NCBI GenBank assembly: GCA_026390345.1
Contig: JAPLGD010000071.1
Location: 1-45,368, forward strand
Direction: 5' to 3'
Origin: Candidatus Bipolaricaulota bacterium
GTDB lineage: Bacteria > Bipolaricaulota > Bipolaricaulia > UBA7950 > UBA9294
DNA length: 45,368 nucleotides
The notes under the pieces are model-generated. The model was not told where the DNA came from and did no database searches. It saw only the letters and a program-made list of their open reading frames with translations. Within the stretch, counting starts at the first letter, position 1. Each line of letters opens with the position of its first letter. The position numbers and the translations under genes are program-made. This document shows positions 29,942-38,083 of the stretch, one piece after another.

Positions 29942-32872
29942 CTAGTCCAGCCTCCGAGACGGGCAGATGCCTGCGTACGAGCAGTAGTTGCAGGCACGGT
30001 ACTCGGGGTCACCCGGGAACCGGGCGGCGCGGATTCCTGCCGCCGTCCTCTCGATCTCCGACTGTGCGTGGGCGGCGCGCTTCGCGGAGGGAGCGGCGCG
30101 TCCCACGAGGACGTCGGGTGTGAGGAACCGCAGCTCCACCGCCTGCGGGGGCCGGCCGAAGAGCTTCTCGAAGGCCAGGGCGTAGATCGCGAGCTGCAGG
30201 CTGTCCGCGGCACGCCCGTCCGCCTCGTCCTGCGTGAGGACGGCCGACGTCTTGTAGTCGATGATCCGACCCTCGTCGCCCGCGATGTCGATCCGGTCGA
30301 AGATCCCAACGAGGCGCACGGAGCCCACCGGCACGGAGAACCGGCGCTCCACGTACGTCGGCGTAGACCGCTCGGCGCTCTCAAATGCGAGGAAGCGGCG
30401 CAGCGCCTCGAGCCCCTCCTGGAGCCGAAGCTCCTCGTGCTGCCGCGTGAGGAACCCCTCGGCGAGCCAGTGGCTGCGGAAAATCGCGTGCAGCTCGTCG
30501 ATCGTCGCGTCGCGCCCGGCGTGTCGCTGGAGGTTGTAGAAGCGTACGGCCTGATGGATCGCGCTCCCGTAGACGAGCGAGTGGTGTTGGCGGACCGGCA
30601 CGTGGAGCACGTGGATGTAGCGGTACTTGAGGGGGCAGGAGAGGTAGTCGTCGACTTGGCGGTAGCTGAGGGCCAGGGCCTCCTCGCCGCGGTCGAGGAG
30701 CGTCGGTTCCGCGACTGGCGGTTCGGGCTCCTCCGCGCGCCGAGCGCGCTCGTGCCGAAGGATGGGCGTGAGCGGCTGGCGCTCTTGCGGCACGAGCTGG
30801 GAGGCGTCGAGGTCGAGGGCCTCGGACACGAACAGGCTCGGCTTCCGTGGCCGCTTGCCGCCGTACTCCTGGGCGCTCGTGAGGTAGAGGTCCTCCTTGG
30901 CGCGGGTCATCCCGACGTAGAAGAGCCTACGCTCTTCTTGCTTGTGGAAGTCGGCGCTTGAAGCGAGGTCCTTGACCAGCGCGTCGGGGAGCGGGATGGG
31001 GTCGGCACGGTGGGTCGACGGGAAGCGGCCGGCGACGAGGCCGACTAGGAAGACGATCGGGAACTCGAGCCCCTTGGCCTGGTGAATCGTGAGGACCGAG
31101 ACGGCGTCGGTGTCCCACGCCGCGTCGCCCACGGGCGGGTTGTCGCCGGCCTCGATCAAGGCGTCAAGGTAGTCGATGAACCACGGGGCCCGGTCGTAGC
31201 GTGCCACCTGACTGAACCGCTCGATGAGGGAGAAGAGGCGCGCCAGGTTCTGGATGCGGAGCGCGTCCTGCGCCTCGCCGGAGTTGGAAAGGCGCTCGAT
31301 CGTCCCGGTCTGCGTGGTCAGGAACTGGAACAGCACCTCGCCGGTGCGCTCTTTCGTCGACAAGGTGATCATCGCCGTGACGTCGTCGACGAGGCGGGCG
31401 ACGCGGCGCGCGTTCTCCTCGTCGGCCTCCGAGGGCTCGAGCCCAGCGCGCATCGAGCGCAGGACTTCGAGAAGACTCTTGTTCCGGCGGCCGGCAAGCG
31501 CCGTGGCCCGGGCGAGGGGCTCCGGATCGACGCCGTAGAAGAGCGACGAGGCGAGGTAGTGGAGCGACATGTTGTCGTACGGGTCGGCCAGCACGCGGAG
31601 GAACGCGAGGGCGGCGCGGATCTCCTCTTGGTCGTAGAGGCCGCGGCTCCCCGAGAACCGCCACGGAATCTTGAGAAGGTTCAGCGCGGCGAGGAACGGC
31701 GTCGCCTGGGCGTTCGAGCGGACGAGGACGGCGAAGTTGGCGTGCGGGCGCCCTTCCTCGCGCCGGCGCTCGGCGATCGTCTCGGCGACGAAGTCCGTCT
31801 CCTCGTCGATCGTCTCGAAGTGCAGCTGGTGCGGCGGGTGGCCTGCGCCCGCTGCCGCGTGCAGCTGCTTGGAGATCCCGGCGCGGACCTCGAGGCGGTC
31901 GGGGTTGTTGTTCTGGATGAGCCGGTACGCCGAGTCGAGGATGGCCTGCGTGGAACGGTAGTTCTCGTGAAGCACGATCACTCGGCCGTCGGGGTAGGTG
32001 GCCTGGAACCCAAGGATGTTCGAAATCGCGGCTCCGCGGAACTTGTAGATCGACTGGTCGTCGTCGCCGCACGCGGTGACGTTCCGGTGCGAGGCGAGGA
32101 GCTTCACCAGCTCGAACTGGGCGTAGTTCGTGTCCTGGAACTCGTCGACGAGAATGTGGCGGAATCGCTCTCGCGATCGCTCGAGGACCGCGGGGTGCTC
32201 GCGGAGGAGGCGCAGCGCAAGAGCGATCAGGTCGCCGAAGTCGACGAACCCCCGCTCGTGGAGGAGTCGATCGTAGGCGGCGAACGTCTCGGCCAGCTCC
32301 GCCTGGTCGGCGAGGAGGTCGGCGGCGAGGCGAGCGGCGTCCTCTCCGGCGGGCAAAGGATCCTGAGCCAGTCGCTCGACGTAGGCCTTGTAGTCGTCGG
32401 ACGAGGCGTCCTCGTCCTTGGCGCGCGAGAAGAGCGAGAGGAGCGCGCGCAGGTTATGAAGCGGGTTCCCGAGAGGGCGGAACCGCTTGAGCGGAAGCTC
32501 GAACAGGTGTTCCTTGAGGAAGAGCGCCTGCTCCGCCTCGGTCAGGATCCGGTAGTCGGGCGGCAGTCCCAGGAGCACGGCGTTCTCGCGGAGGAGGCGA
32601 TCGCAAAACGCGTGGAACGTCCCGATCTGAGCCTCGACATAGCCGTAGGGGACGAGCCGATCGACGCGCTCCTCCATCTCGGCCGCCGCCTTCTCGGTGA
32701 AGGTGAGGGCCAGGATTTCCTCCGGCTCCGCGCGCTTCTCCGCAATGAGCCACGCGATCCGTCGGGTGATCACCGTCGTCTTCCCGGTTCCGACCCCGGC
32801 GACGACGAGGAGCGGGCCGTCGCCGTGCGTGACCGCCGCACGCTGCAACTCGTTCAGATCCGAGAGGTCCAT
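29942..32872 (-). CDS. UvrD-family helicase fused to Cas4/AddB-like Fe-S nuclease
   Basis: A 976-residue protein. N-terminal superfamily 1 helicase: Walker A GVGTGKT at 26-32, LTFTEKAAAEM, ILVDEFQDTN, GDDDQSIYKFRGA, LHENYRST, TIHQAKGLEFP and YVGMTRAKEDLYL. The C-terminal third (about 735-976) is a PD-(D/E)XK nuclease: SYRQVDDYLSCPLKYRY, GIFDRID, IIDYKTS, QLAIYA, and final C-x2-C-x5-C (CNYCSYAGIC). Together with the earlier Cys this gives four ligands for a 4Fe-4S cluster. The arrangement is like AddA/AddB or AdnAB halves joined in one chain, suited to double-strand break end processing. Start ATG 32872; longer frames run through the HU terminator. Confidence 0.93.
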   Translation of the reverse strand: MDLSDLNELQRAAVTHGDGPLLVVAGVGTGKTTVITRRIAWLIAEKRAEPEEILALTFTEKAAAEMEERVDRLVPYGYVEAQIGTFHAFCDRLLRENAVLLGLPPDYRILTEAEQALFLKEHLFELPLKRFRPLGNPLHNLRALLSLFSRAKDEDASSDDYKAYVERLAQDPLPAGEDAARLAADLLADQAELAETFAAYDRLLHERGFVDFGDLIALALRLLREHPAVLERSRERFRHILVDEFQDTNYAQFELVKLLASHRNVTACGDDDQSIYKFRGAAISNILGFQATYPDGRVIVLHENYRSTQAILDSAYRLIQNNNPDRLEVRAGISKQLHAAAGAGHPPHQLHFETIDEETDFVAETIAERRREEGRPHANFAVLVRSNAQATPFLAALNLLKIPWRFSGSRGLYDQEEIRAALAFLRVLADPYDNMSLHYLASSLFYGVDPEPLARATALAGRRNKSLLEVLRSMRAGLEPSEADEENARRVARLVDDVTAMITLSTKERTGEVLFQFLTTQTGTIERLSNSGEAQDALRIQNLARLFSLIERFSQVARYDRAPWFIDYLDALIEAGDNPPVGDAAWDTDAVSVLTIHQAKGLEFPIVFLVGLVAGRFPSTHRADPIPLPDALVKDLASSADFHKQEERRLFYVGMTRAKEDLYLTSAQEYGGKRPRKPSLFVSEALDLDASQLVPQERQPLTPILRHERARRAEEPEPPVAEPTLLDRGEEALALSYRQVDDYLSCPLKYRYIHVLHVPVRQHHSLVYGSAIHQAVRFYNLQRHAGRDATIDELHAIFRSHWLAEGFLTRQHEELRLQEGLEALRRFLAFESAERSTPTYVERRFSVPVGSVRLVGIFDRIDIAGDEGRIIDYKTSAVLTQDEADGRAADSLQLAIYALAFEKLFGRPPQAVELRFLTPDVLVGRAAPSAKRAAHAQSEIERTAAGIRAARFPGDPEYRACNYCSYAGICPSRRLD

Positions 32873-32924
32873 CGTGGCGTCAGTATACGCCCGCCCTGGA
32901 CCGACGGCGGATCTCGCGGAACCC

Positions 32925-32958
32925 AAAAGAGAAGGGGAAGCTTCCGCTTCCCCTTCTC
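32925..32958 (-). terminator. rho-independent terminator of the HU gene
   Basis: On the minus strand a 13-bp stem GAGAAGGGGAAGC / GCTTCCCCTTCTC with a 4-nt loop (32929-32958) is followed by TTTT (32928-32925). Lies about 48 bp after the HU stop, and the minus strand continues into the helicase gene. Confidence 0.85.
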
Positions 32959-33006
32959 GCATCTTGTGGGGCCGTCTCGCGACGGCCGATCGTCAGGAGC
33001 CCGGGC

Positions 33007-33300
33007 CTACTTCTTGCCCGCGGCCTTCTTGGCGACGATCTCCTTCAGGTTCTTCCCGGCCTTGAAGGCGGGAACGACCTTGGCCGGGGTCTTGATGCGC
33101 TGCCCGGTCTGCGGGTTCATCCGCGTCGTCGCCTTGCGCTTCCGGGTCTCGAACTTGCCGAACCCGGTGATGATGACCGGCTCATTCTTTGACAGCGCCT
33201 GCGTGACAACGTCCACGACGCCGTCCAACGCCGCCCGCGCGTCCTTCTTGGTGAGACCGGTCCCCTTCGCCAGCTTCTCGACGAGCTCTGCCTTGTTCAC
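33007..33300 (-). CDS. hup: DNA-binding protein HU
   Basis: A 97-residue HU/IHF protein that bends and compacts DNA as a dimer. N-terminal helices MNKAELVEKLA, the GFGKFETRKRKATTR beta arm with the conserved R-x-N-P (RMNPQTGQ), and a short Lys/Ala tail. GTG start 33300 follows AAGGGGG. Own promoter and terminator, so a single-gene unit. Confidence 0.96.
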   Translation of the reverse strand: MNKAELVEKLAKGTGLTKKDARAALDGVVDVVTQALSKNEPVIITGFGKFETRKRKATTRMNPQTGQRIKTPAKVVPAFKAGKNLKEIVAKKAAGKK

Positions 33301-33333
33301 GTCGTACCCCCTTGGTATGAGAGTCTGAGGGTC

Positions 33334-33362
33334 AGTATAGCAACGAAGGTGCCGCTTGCCAA
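33334..33362 (-). promoter_or_regulatory. hup promoter
   Basis: On the minus strand TTGGCA (33362-33357), 17-bp spacer, TATACT (33339-33334). About 28 bp of leader to the GTG start. Confidence 0.72.
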
Positions 33363-33576
33363 GTCTGTATCGCAGTGTACTCGGGGCTTTCCACGTCCGT
33401 AGCGAGCATAACGTAGTAGTTATCTACATTTGCGCGCATGCTGGCAGAAACGTCCGCTCGATCCGGGAAAGCGGGGCCACCCGACCGAGGTTGTGGCAGG
33501 GGGTCTGGGCCCAAGCCGGAGTCAGGCCGACGGACGCGGCCAACAACCGCGACTGCGACGAGACAAGAGGGCGCGG
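33363..33576. other. gap between hup promoter and aminotransferase stop, no gene seen
   Basis: No ribosome-binding site, tRNA or SRP-like core sequence is evident. The minus-strand frames here are short or continue past the aminotransferase stop without family likeness. It may hold the aminotransferase 3' UTR and an unidentified leader. Confidence 0.4.
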
Positions 33577-34890
33577 CTACTTGAGCGCGGTGGCGAACGC
33601 GGACTCGAGGATGTCCATCCCCTCGTCGATCTGGTCGTCGGTGATGACGAGGGAGACGAGGACTCGGAGCACGTTGCCGTTCAGCCCTGCCGTCGGGAAG
33701 ATCGCTCCCGTTCGCACGGCGAGCGTAGCGATCCGCCCCGTCATTTCCTTGGCCGGCTCTTTGGTCGTCCGGTCCTTGACCAGCTCCATCGCGACCATGG
33801 CGCCGAGGCCGCGGACGTCGCCGACCACGTCGAACCGGTCGCCGATGCGCTCGAATGCCTTGCGAATTCGATCCCCCACGTGGACAGCGCGCTGGAGGAG
33901 GTGATCCTCGTCGAGCGCCTTCAGCACTTCGATCGCGGCGCGGCAGGCGAGCGGGTTGCCGGCGTACGTGCCGCCGATGGCGCTCGGGATGGGGGCGTCC
34001 ATGATGGCCGCGCGTCCGACGACGGCCGACAACGGGAGCCCCGACGCGAGCGACTTCGCGGCGCATACGAGATCGGGCTCCGCGCCGAAGTGCTCGAACG
34101 CGAAGAACTTGCCCGTCCGCCCGATCCCCGATTGCACTTCGTCGAAGGCGAGAACGAACCCGTACTTATCGGCGAGGGCCCGCATCGCCGGGAGGAACCA
34201 GGGCGGCGGGACGAGGAAGCCGCCTTCGCCGATGATCGGCTCGACCACCATCACGGCGACCTCATTCGGATCGACGAGCGAGAGAAGGGCCCCCTCGATC
34301 TCCTCGGCCGTGACCTTCTTGCGGTACTCGTACGGAAAGGGGAGGCGGTACACGTCCGACGCGAACGGGCCGAACCCGGTCTTGTACGGCCGCGCCTTGT
34401 GGGTCATGGTCATCGCGAGAAGGGTACGGCCGTGAAACGCGTTCTCGAAGACCAGGACAGCCTTCCGCTTCGTGTACGCGCGGGCGATCTTGACCACGTT
34501 CTCCACGGCCTCGGCGCCGCTGTTGAAGAACGCCGCCTTCTTGTCTCCGCGGATGGCGGTGCGCTCGCAGAGCATGTGTGCGAGGTCGATGAGCGGCGCG
34601 TACGGAACCGCCGTGAAGTCGGTGTGCAGGAAGTCGTCGAGCTGATCTCGCAGCGCGGCGACGATCCGCTTGTTTCGCTGGCCGACGGCGAGGCAGCCCC
34701 AGCCTCCGGAGAAGTCGATGAAGCGGTTGCCGTCCAGGTCCTCGATCAGCGCCCCCTCGCCGCGCCGGATGATGAACGGCGCGTAGGTGTCGAGCGGCGC
34801 CGCGACGTACTTCGCCTTGTCCGCAAACACGGCGGCCGATTTCGGACCGGGAAGATCCGTCAGAATTCGAGTGAACCGGCGTTCGACCAT
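33577..34890 (-). CDS. gabT: Class III PLP aminotransferase (4-aminobutyrate aminotransferase type)
   Basis: A 437-residue PLP enzyme of class III. Landmarks: FNSGAEAVENVVKIAR (PLP phosphate), FENAFHGRTLLAMTMT, FDEVQSGIGRTGKFFAFEH, and the Schiff-base Lys in AAKSLASGLPLSAVVG. Family members transfer amino groups from 4-aminobutyrate, acetylornithine or other omega-amines; archaeal relatives include broad amino-acid racemases, so substrate is uncertain. ATG 34890 has AGGAGG upstream. Separate from the ribonuclease Z gene by 80 bp holding a candidate promoter. Confidence 0.87.
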   Translation of the reverse strand: MVERRFTRILTDLPGPKSAAVFADKAKYVAAPLDTYAPFIIRRGEGALIEDLDGNRFIDFSGGWGCLAVGQRNKRIVAALRDQLDDFLHTDFTAVPYAPLIDLAHMLCERTAIRGDKKAAFFNSGAEAVENVVKIARAYTKRKAVLVFENAFHGRTLLAMTMTHKARPYKTGFGPFASDVYRLPFPYEYRKKVTAEEIEGALLSLVDPNEVAVMVVEPIIGEGGFLVPPPWFLPAMRALADKYGFVLAFDEVQSGIGRTGKFFAFEHFGAEPDLVCAAKSLASGLPLSAVVGRAAIMDAPIPSAIGGTYAGNPLACRAAIEVLKALDEDHLLQRAVHVGDRIRKAFERIGDRFDVVGDVRGLGAMVAMELVKDRTTKEPAKEMTGRIATLAVRTGAIFPTAGLNGNVLRVLVSLVITDDQIDEGMDILESAFATALK

Positions 34891-34925
34891 GGCTCCTCCT
34901 GGGTCGCGTCGATAGATGGTGCCAA

Positions 34926-34955
34926 ATGGTACCGGATGGGCGAGGTCGGCTCCAA
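34926..34955 (-). promoter_or_regulatory. candidate gabT promoter
   Basis: On the minus strand TTGGAG (34955-34950), 18-bp spacer, TACCAT (34931-34926), about 36 bp before the gabT start. Confidence 0.35.
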
Positions 34956-34970
34956 CGCGCCTCGGCGCGG

Positions 34971-35819
34971 CTAGTCGACGAGGACGATGCGTCCGGGCGG
35001 CACGAGGGTGACGCGGCAGTCGAGTCCCTCGTAGTGGCCCCCGGCGCGCTCGATCTCTCGCACCTTCGCCTTGTACCGGCTGGAGATGTGGAAGCAGATG
35101 AGCTCTTTCTTCACGCGGGCTTCGCGCGCCACCTGGATCGCCTCGGCGAGCGTCGCGTGCTTGTACTCCTTGCGGTCCTCCTCGTCGAGGAAGGTCGTGT
35201 CGTGGCACAGGACCTCGGTGTCGGCGACGTAGGCGGGGCGTAAGGCGACCGAGTCGCCCCCGTAGGAGAAGAGCTTCTGGTCGTAGTGCTCGGTGACGGC
35301 GCCCTTTCCGTTCGCTCGCACGCGGGCGACGATCTCCGCTTGCGTCGCCCCGGCAAGCTCTTGGCGAAGGCGGTGGCGGGTCTCGACGACGTTGTAGCCC
35401 AGGGACTTCTCGCTATGGACGTGCACCGTCGGGAACGCCTTGACGTACCGCGGGGTCTGGCCTCCCACCAGCTCGACGCGATCGCCGGCGTCGAGGGGGA
35501 TCCACTCGAGGGGGTAGCTCAAGCGCCGGTTGGTGCGGGCAAGGAACGCCATCATCTCCGTCACGAGGTAGTTGCCCTTCGGGTAGTAGATGGACAGTTC
35601 TTTCTCCTTGTCCCCCATCGCGTTGTTGCGGATGTTGACGAGCCCGACGAGGCCGCCGATGTGGTCGGCGTGCCCGTGGGACAGGAAGACGCGGCGGACG
35701 GCAAACGCCTTGTTGCCGAGGACCGAGCTTGCACCCTCGCCGGCGTCGAACAAGAGGCGGTCGGGGCTGTAGTACAGCCAGGTCGAATACAAGGCCTTCG
35801 AGTACAGAAGCACGTGCAT
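34971..35819 (-). CDS. rnz: Ribonuclease Z
   Basis: A 282-residue metallo-beta-lactamase fold nuclease that trims tRNA 3' trailers. Metal motif HGHADH at 48-53, then HDTTFL and HISSRY, all tRNase Z hallmarks. The window's tRNA lacks an encoded CCA, which is the substrate type this enzyme handles. Start ATG 35819; longer frames reach into the serS promoter. Divergent from serS. Confidence 0.93.
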   Translation of the reverse strand: MHVLLYSKALYSTWLYYSPDRLLFDAGEGASSVLGNKAFAVRRVFLSHGHADHIGGLVGLVNIRNNAMGDKEKELSIYYPKGNYLVTEMMAFLARTNRRLSYPLEWIPLDAGDRVELVGGQTPRYVKAFPTVHVHSEKSLGYNVVETRHRLRQELAGATQAEIVARVRANGKGAVTEHYDQKLFSYGGDSVALRPAYVADTEVLCHDTTFLDEEDRKEYKHATLAEAIQVAREARVKKELICFHISSRYKAKVREIERAGGHYEGLDCRVTLVPPGRIVLVD

Positions 35820-35894
35820 CGGAGGGTCCTCCCACCCTTGGCGCGAAAAGCGCGTCCAGTCCCGCACCGACGCGCTGGTCTCGGCGTGCCGGCC

Positions 35895-35923
35895 ATTATA
35901 CCGTGCGGTGGCACGCGGAGAAA
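35895..35923 (-). promoter_or_regulatory. candidate rnz promoter
   Basis: On the minus strand a perfect -10 TATAAT (35900-35895) with a poor -35 (TTTCTC at 35923-35918, 17-bp spacer). About 70 nt of leader. Confidence 0.42.
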
Positions 35924-35954
35924 GCCCGTGGGGATGGGGGAACGCGATCTCGTG

Positions 35955-35983
35955 TTGCCGAAAACCCTTGCGTCTTCTAGAAT
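35955..35983 (+). promoter_or_regulatory. serS-ABC operon promoter
   Basis: TTGCCG (35955-35960), 17-bp spacer, TAGAAT (35978-35983; 5 of 6). Leader of about 18-20 nt holding GGAGGGGG before ATG 36009. Confidence 0.7.
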
Positions 35984-36008
35984 TGCTTCGCAAACGGAGG
36001 GGGCACGG

Positions 36009-37268
36009 ATGCTGGACATTCGGGAGCTTCGAGAGAAACCGGCGGAGCTGGAGGCGCGGCTGAGGACGCGGGACGCGTCGATCGATCTCAGCCCAATCCT
36101 CCGTCTTGACGAGCGGCGGCGGCGTCTGATCGGCGAGGTCGAGGAACTGAAGGCCGAGCGCAACCGAGGTTCGCAGGAAGTGGCGCGGAGGAAGAAGTCG
36201 TCGGAGAACGTCGACTCGCTCCTCACGCAGCTCTCGCAGGTCTCGTCGCGGATCTCCGAACTGGACGGCGAGCTGCGCGACCTAGACACCGAGATCGACG
36301 CCATCGTGCAGCGGCTTCCCAACATCCCCCATGCCTCGGTTCCCGTGGGCGCCAAGGACGCGAAGGTCATTCTGCGGACGTTCGGCGAGGCCCCGAAGCC
36401 CGGGTTCGCTGTGCGGCATCACCTCGACATCGCCGAGGAGAAGGGCCTCCTCGACTTCAAGCGGGCGGCGGCCATCGCCGGAGCCCGGTTCCCGATGTAC
36501 ATGGGGCGCGCGGCCCTGCTCGAGTTCGCGCTCCTGCAGTTCATGCTTTCCCACCACGCGCGTCGCGGGTACACGCCGGTGCTTCCACCGTTCGTGGCGA
36601 ACGAGGAGAGCTTCTTCGTCTCGTCGCAGCTGCCGAAGTTCGCCGACGAGATTTACCACATCGAGAAGGACGGTCTGTACTTGAACCCGACCGCCGAGAG
36701 CCTGCTCGTCAACCTGCACCGCGGCGAGACGCTGGCGGCGTCGGACCTGCCGAAGAAGTACGTGGCCTACACGCCGTGCTTCCGTCGCGAGGCGGGAACC
36801 TACGGTGAGGAGGAACGGGGCCTCATCCGAGTCCACCAGTTCAACAAGGTCGAGCTGTTCAAGTTCACGACGCCCGAGACGTCGTACGACGAGTTGGACG
36901 CGCTGATCGCCGACGCGGAGTCCGTGCTTCAGGCGCTTCAGGTCCACTACCGCGTTGCGCTCCTTCCGACTCAGGACATGGCCCAGCAAGCGGCGAAGAC
37001 GGTCGACCTCGAGGTGTACCTGCCGGGGCAGGGTCGTTACTACGAGGTGTCGTCGTGCTCGAACTGCGAGGCGTTCCAGGCGCGGCGCGGGAACATCCGA
37101 TACCGCCCGAGCTCGACGGAGAAGCCGGTGTTCGTCCACACGCTGAACGGCTCCGGGTTGGCGACGTCACGCCTCGTGGCGGCGATCTTCGAGAACAACC
37201 AGACGGCCGACGGACGCATCCGAATTCCCGAGGTGCTGCAGTCGGCGGTCGGGGTGGACACGCTATGA
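36009..37268 (+). CDS. serS: Seryl-tRNA synthetase
   Basis: A 419-residue class II synthetase. The N-terminal tRNA-binding coiled-coil arm (about 28-105) has many Glu/Arg/Lys heptads. Motif 2 is PCFRREAGTYGEEERGLIRV and motif 3 holds NGSGLATSRLVAAIFENNQ. Normal bacterial length. GGAGGGGG precedes the ATG at 36009. Stop overlaps the downstream ABC ATPase start by 4 bp, an unusual coupling of a synthetase to a transporter gene. Confidence 0.97.
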   Translation: MLDIRELREKPAELEARLRTRDASIDLSPILRLDERRRRLIGEVEELKAERNRGSQEVARRKKSSENVDSLLTQLSQVSSRISELDGELRDLDTEIDAIVQRLPNIPHASVPVGAKDAKVILRTFGEAPKPGFAVRHHLDIAEEKGLLDFKRAAAIAGARFPMYMGRAALLEFALLQFMLSHHARRGYTPVLPPFVANEESFFVSSQLPKFADEIYHIEKDGLYLNPTAESLLVNLHRGETLAASDLPKKYVAYTPCFRREAGTYGEEERGLIRVHQFNKVELFKFTTPETSYDELDALIADAESVLQALQVHYRVALLPTQDMAQQAAKTVDLEVYLPGQGRYYEVSSCSNCEAFQARRGNIRYRPSSTEKPVFVHTLNGSGLATSRLVAAIFENNQTADGRIRIPEVLQSAVGVDTL

Positions 37269-38017
37269 GCGACGCGCTCGTCGTCGCGAGCCATCTGACG
37301 AAGGTCTTCCGAACCCGCCGAGGCGAGGTGCGCGCGGCGGACGACGTTTCGTTCTCCTGCGCGGCGGGCGAGGTCTTCGGACTGCTCGGCCCGAACGGCG
37401 CCGGGAAGACGACGATCCTGCGGATGCTGGCGACGATCCTGACCCCGACGTCGGGGACGGCGACGATCGCTGGGTTCGACACGCGGGTGGCTCCGGATCG
37501 CGTGCGGGAGAAGATCGGATTCCTCGCGACGGAGACCGGGCTGTACGACCGGTTCTCGGCACGCGAGACTCTGCGCTTCTTCGGGAGCATCAGCGGCCTC
37601 TCGAACGACGAGATCGCAAGGCGGACGAGCGAGATCTTTGAGACGCTGGCGATGGAGTCGCTGGCCGATCGCCGGGTTGGCACCTTCTCCACGGGGGAGA
37701 AGCAGAAGCTGTCGCTCGCCCGGAGCATTCTCCACGACCCGCCGGTCTTGATCCTCGACGAGCCGACGTTCGGCCTCGACGTGATGGCGGCACGGACGGT
37801 CGTGGAGACGATCAAGCTCTTCCGCGAGCAAGGGCGAACGATCCTGGTCTCGACGCACATCATGCGCGAGGCGGAGAAGTTGTGTGATCGCGTGGCGATC
37901 CTCTACCGCGGGCGGCTTCACGCCTTCGGCACGCAGGCCGAGCTGGCGGCGCAGTACGGGAGCACCGACCTCGAGGACGTCTTCTTCGCCGCCGTGGAGC
38001 GCGAAGCCACCGCGTAG
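37265..38017 (+). CDS. ABC transporter ATP-binding protein (NatA/NosF-like)
   Basis: A 250-residue ATPase: Walker A GPNGAGKT at 42-49, Walker B LILDEP at 162-167, and signature STGEKQ at 142-147 (usual LSGGQ is replaced by FSTGEKQK, as in the NatA/NosF group). Start ATG 37265 overlaps serS. Followed by a NosD-like secreted protein and a membrane permease in the same direction, which parallels nosD-nosF-nosY order rearranged. It would power the permease at 39510. Substrate unknown. Confidence 0.92.
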   Translation: MSDALVVASHLTKVFRTRRGEVRAADDVSFSCAAGEVFGLLGPNGAGKTTILRMLATILTPTSGTATIAGFDTRVAPDRVREKIGFLATETGLYDRFSARETLRFFGSISGLSNDEIARRTSEIFETLAMESLADRRVGTFSTGEKQKLSLARSILHDPPVLILDEPTFGLDVMAARTVVETIKLFREQGRTILVSTHIMREAEKLCDRVAILYRGRLHAFGTQAELAAQYGSTDLEDVFFAAVEREATA

Positions 38018-38020
38018 GGG

Positions 38021-38049
38021 TTCCCTTCGGCGCGCGAATGTGTTATTCT
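38021..38049 (+). promoter_or_regulatory. weak candidate promoter for the NosD-like gene
   Basis: TTCCCT (38021-38026), 17-bp spacer, TATTCT (38044-38049). The -35 is poor. Confidence 0.25.
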
Positions 38050-38083
38050 GAACAGAGAAAACGGACAGCCTAAGGAGGCGAAG

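Noticed and set aside
31082-33328. 748-codon plus-strand open frame opposite the helicase gene
   Set aside because: It is a shadow of the GC-rich helicase gene: low-complexity Arg/Glu/Val/Gly composition and no domain, while the minus frame has all helicase and nuclease motifs.
33363-33576. small RNA gene (SRP RNA, 6S or tmRNA)
   Set aside because: No conserved core such as the SRP GGAA-type apical loop, no tag reading frame and no convincing long stem were found by eye.
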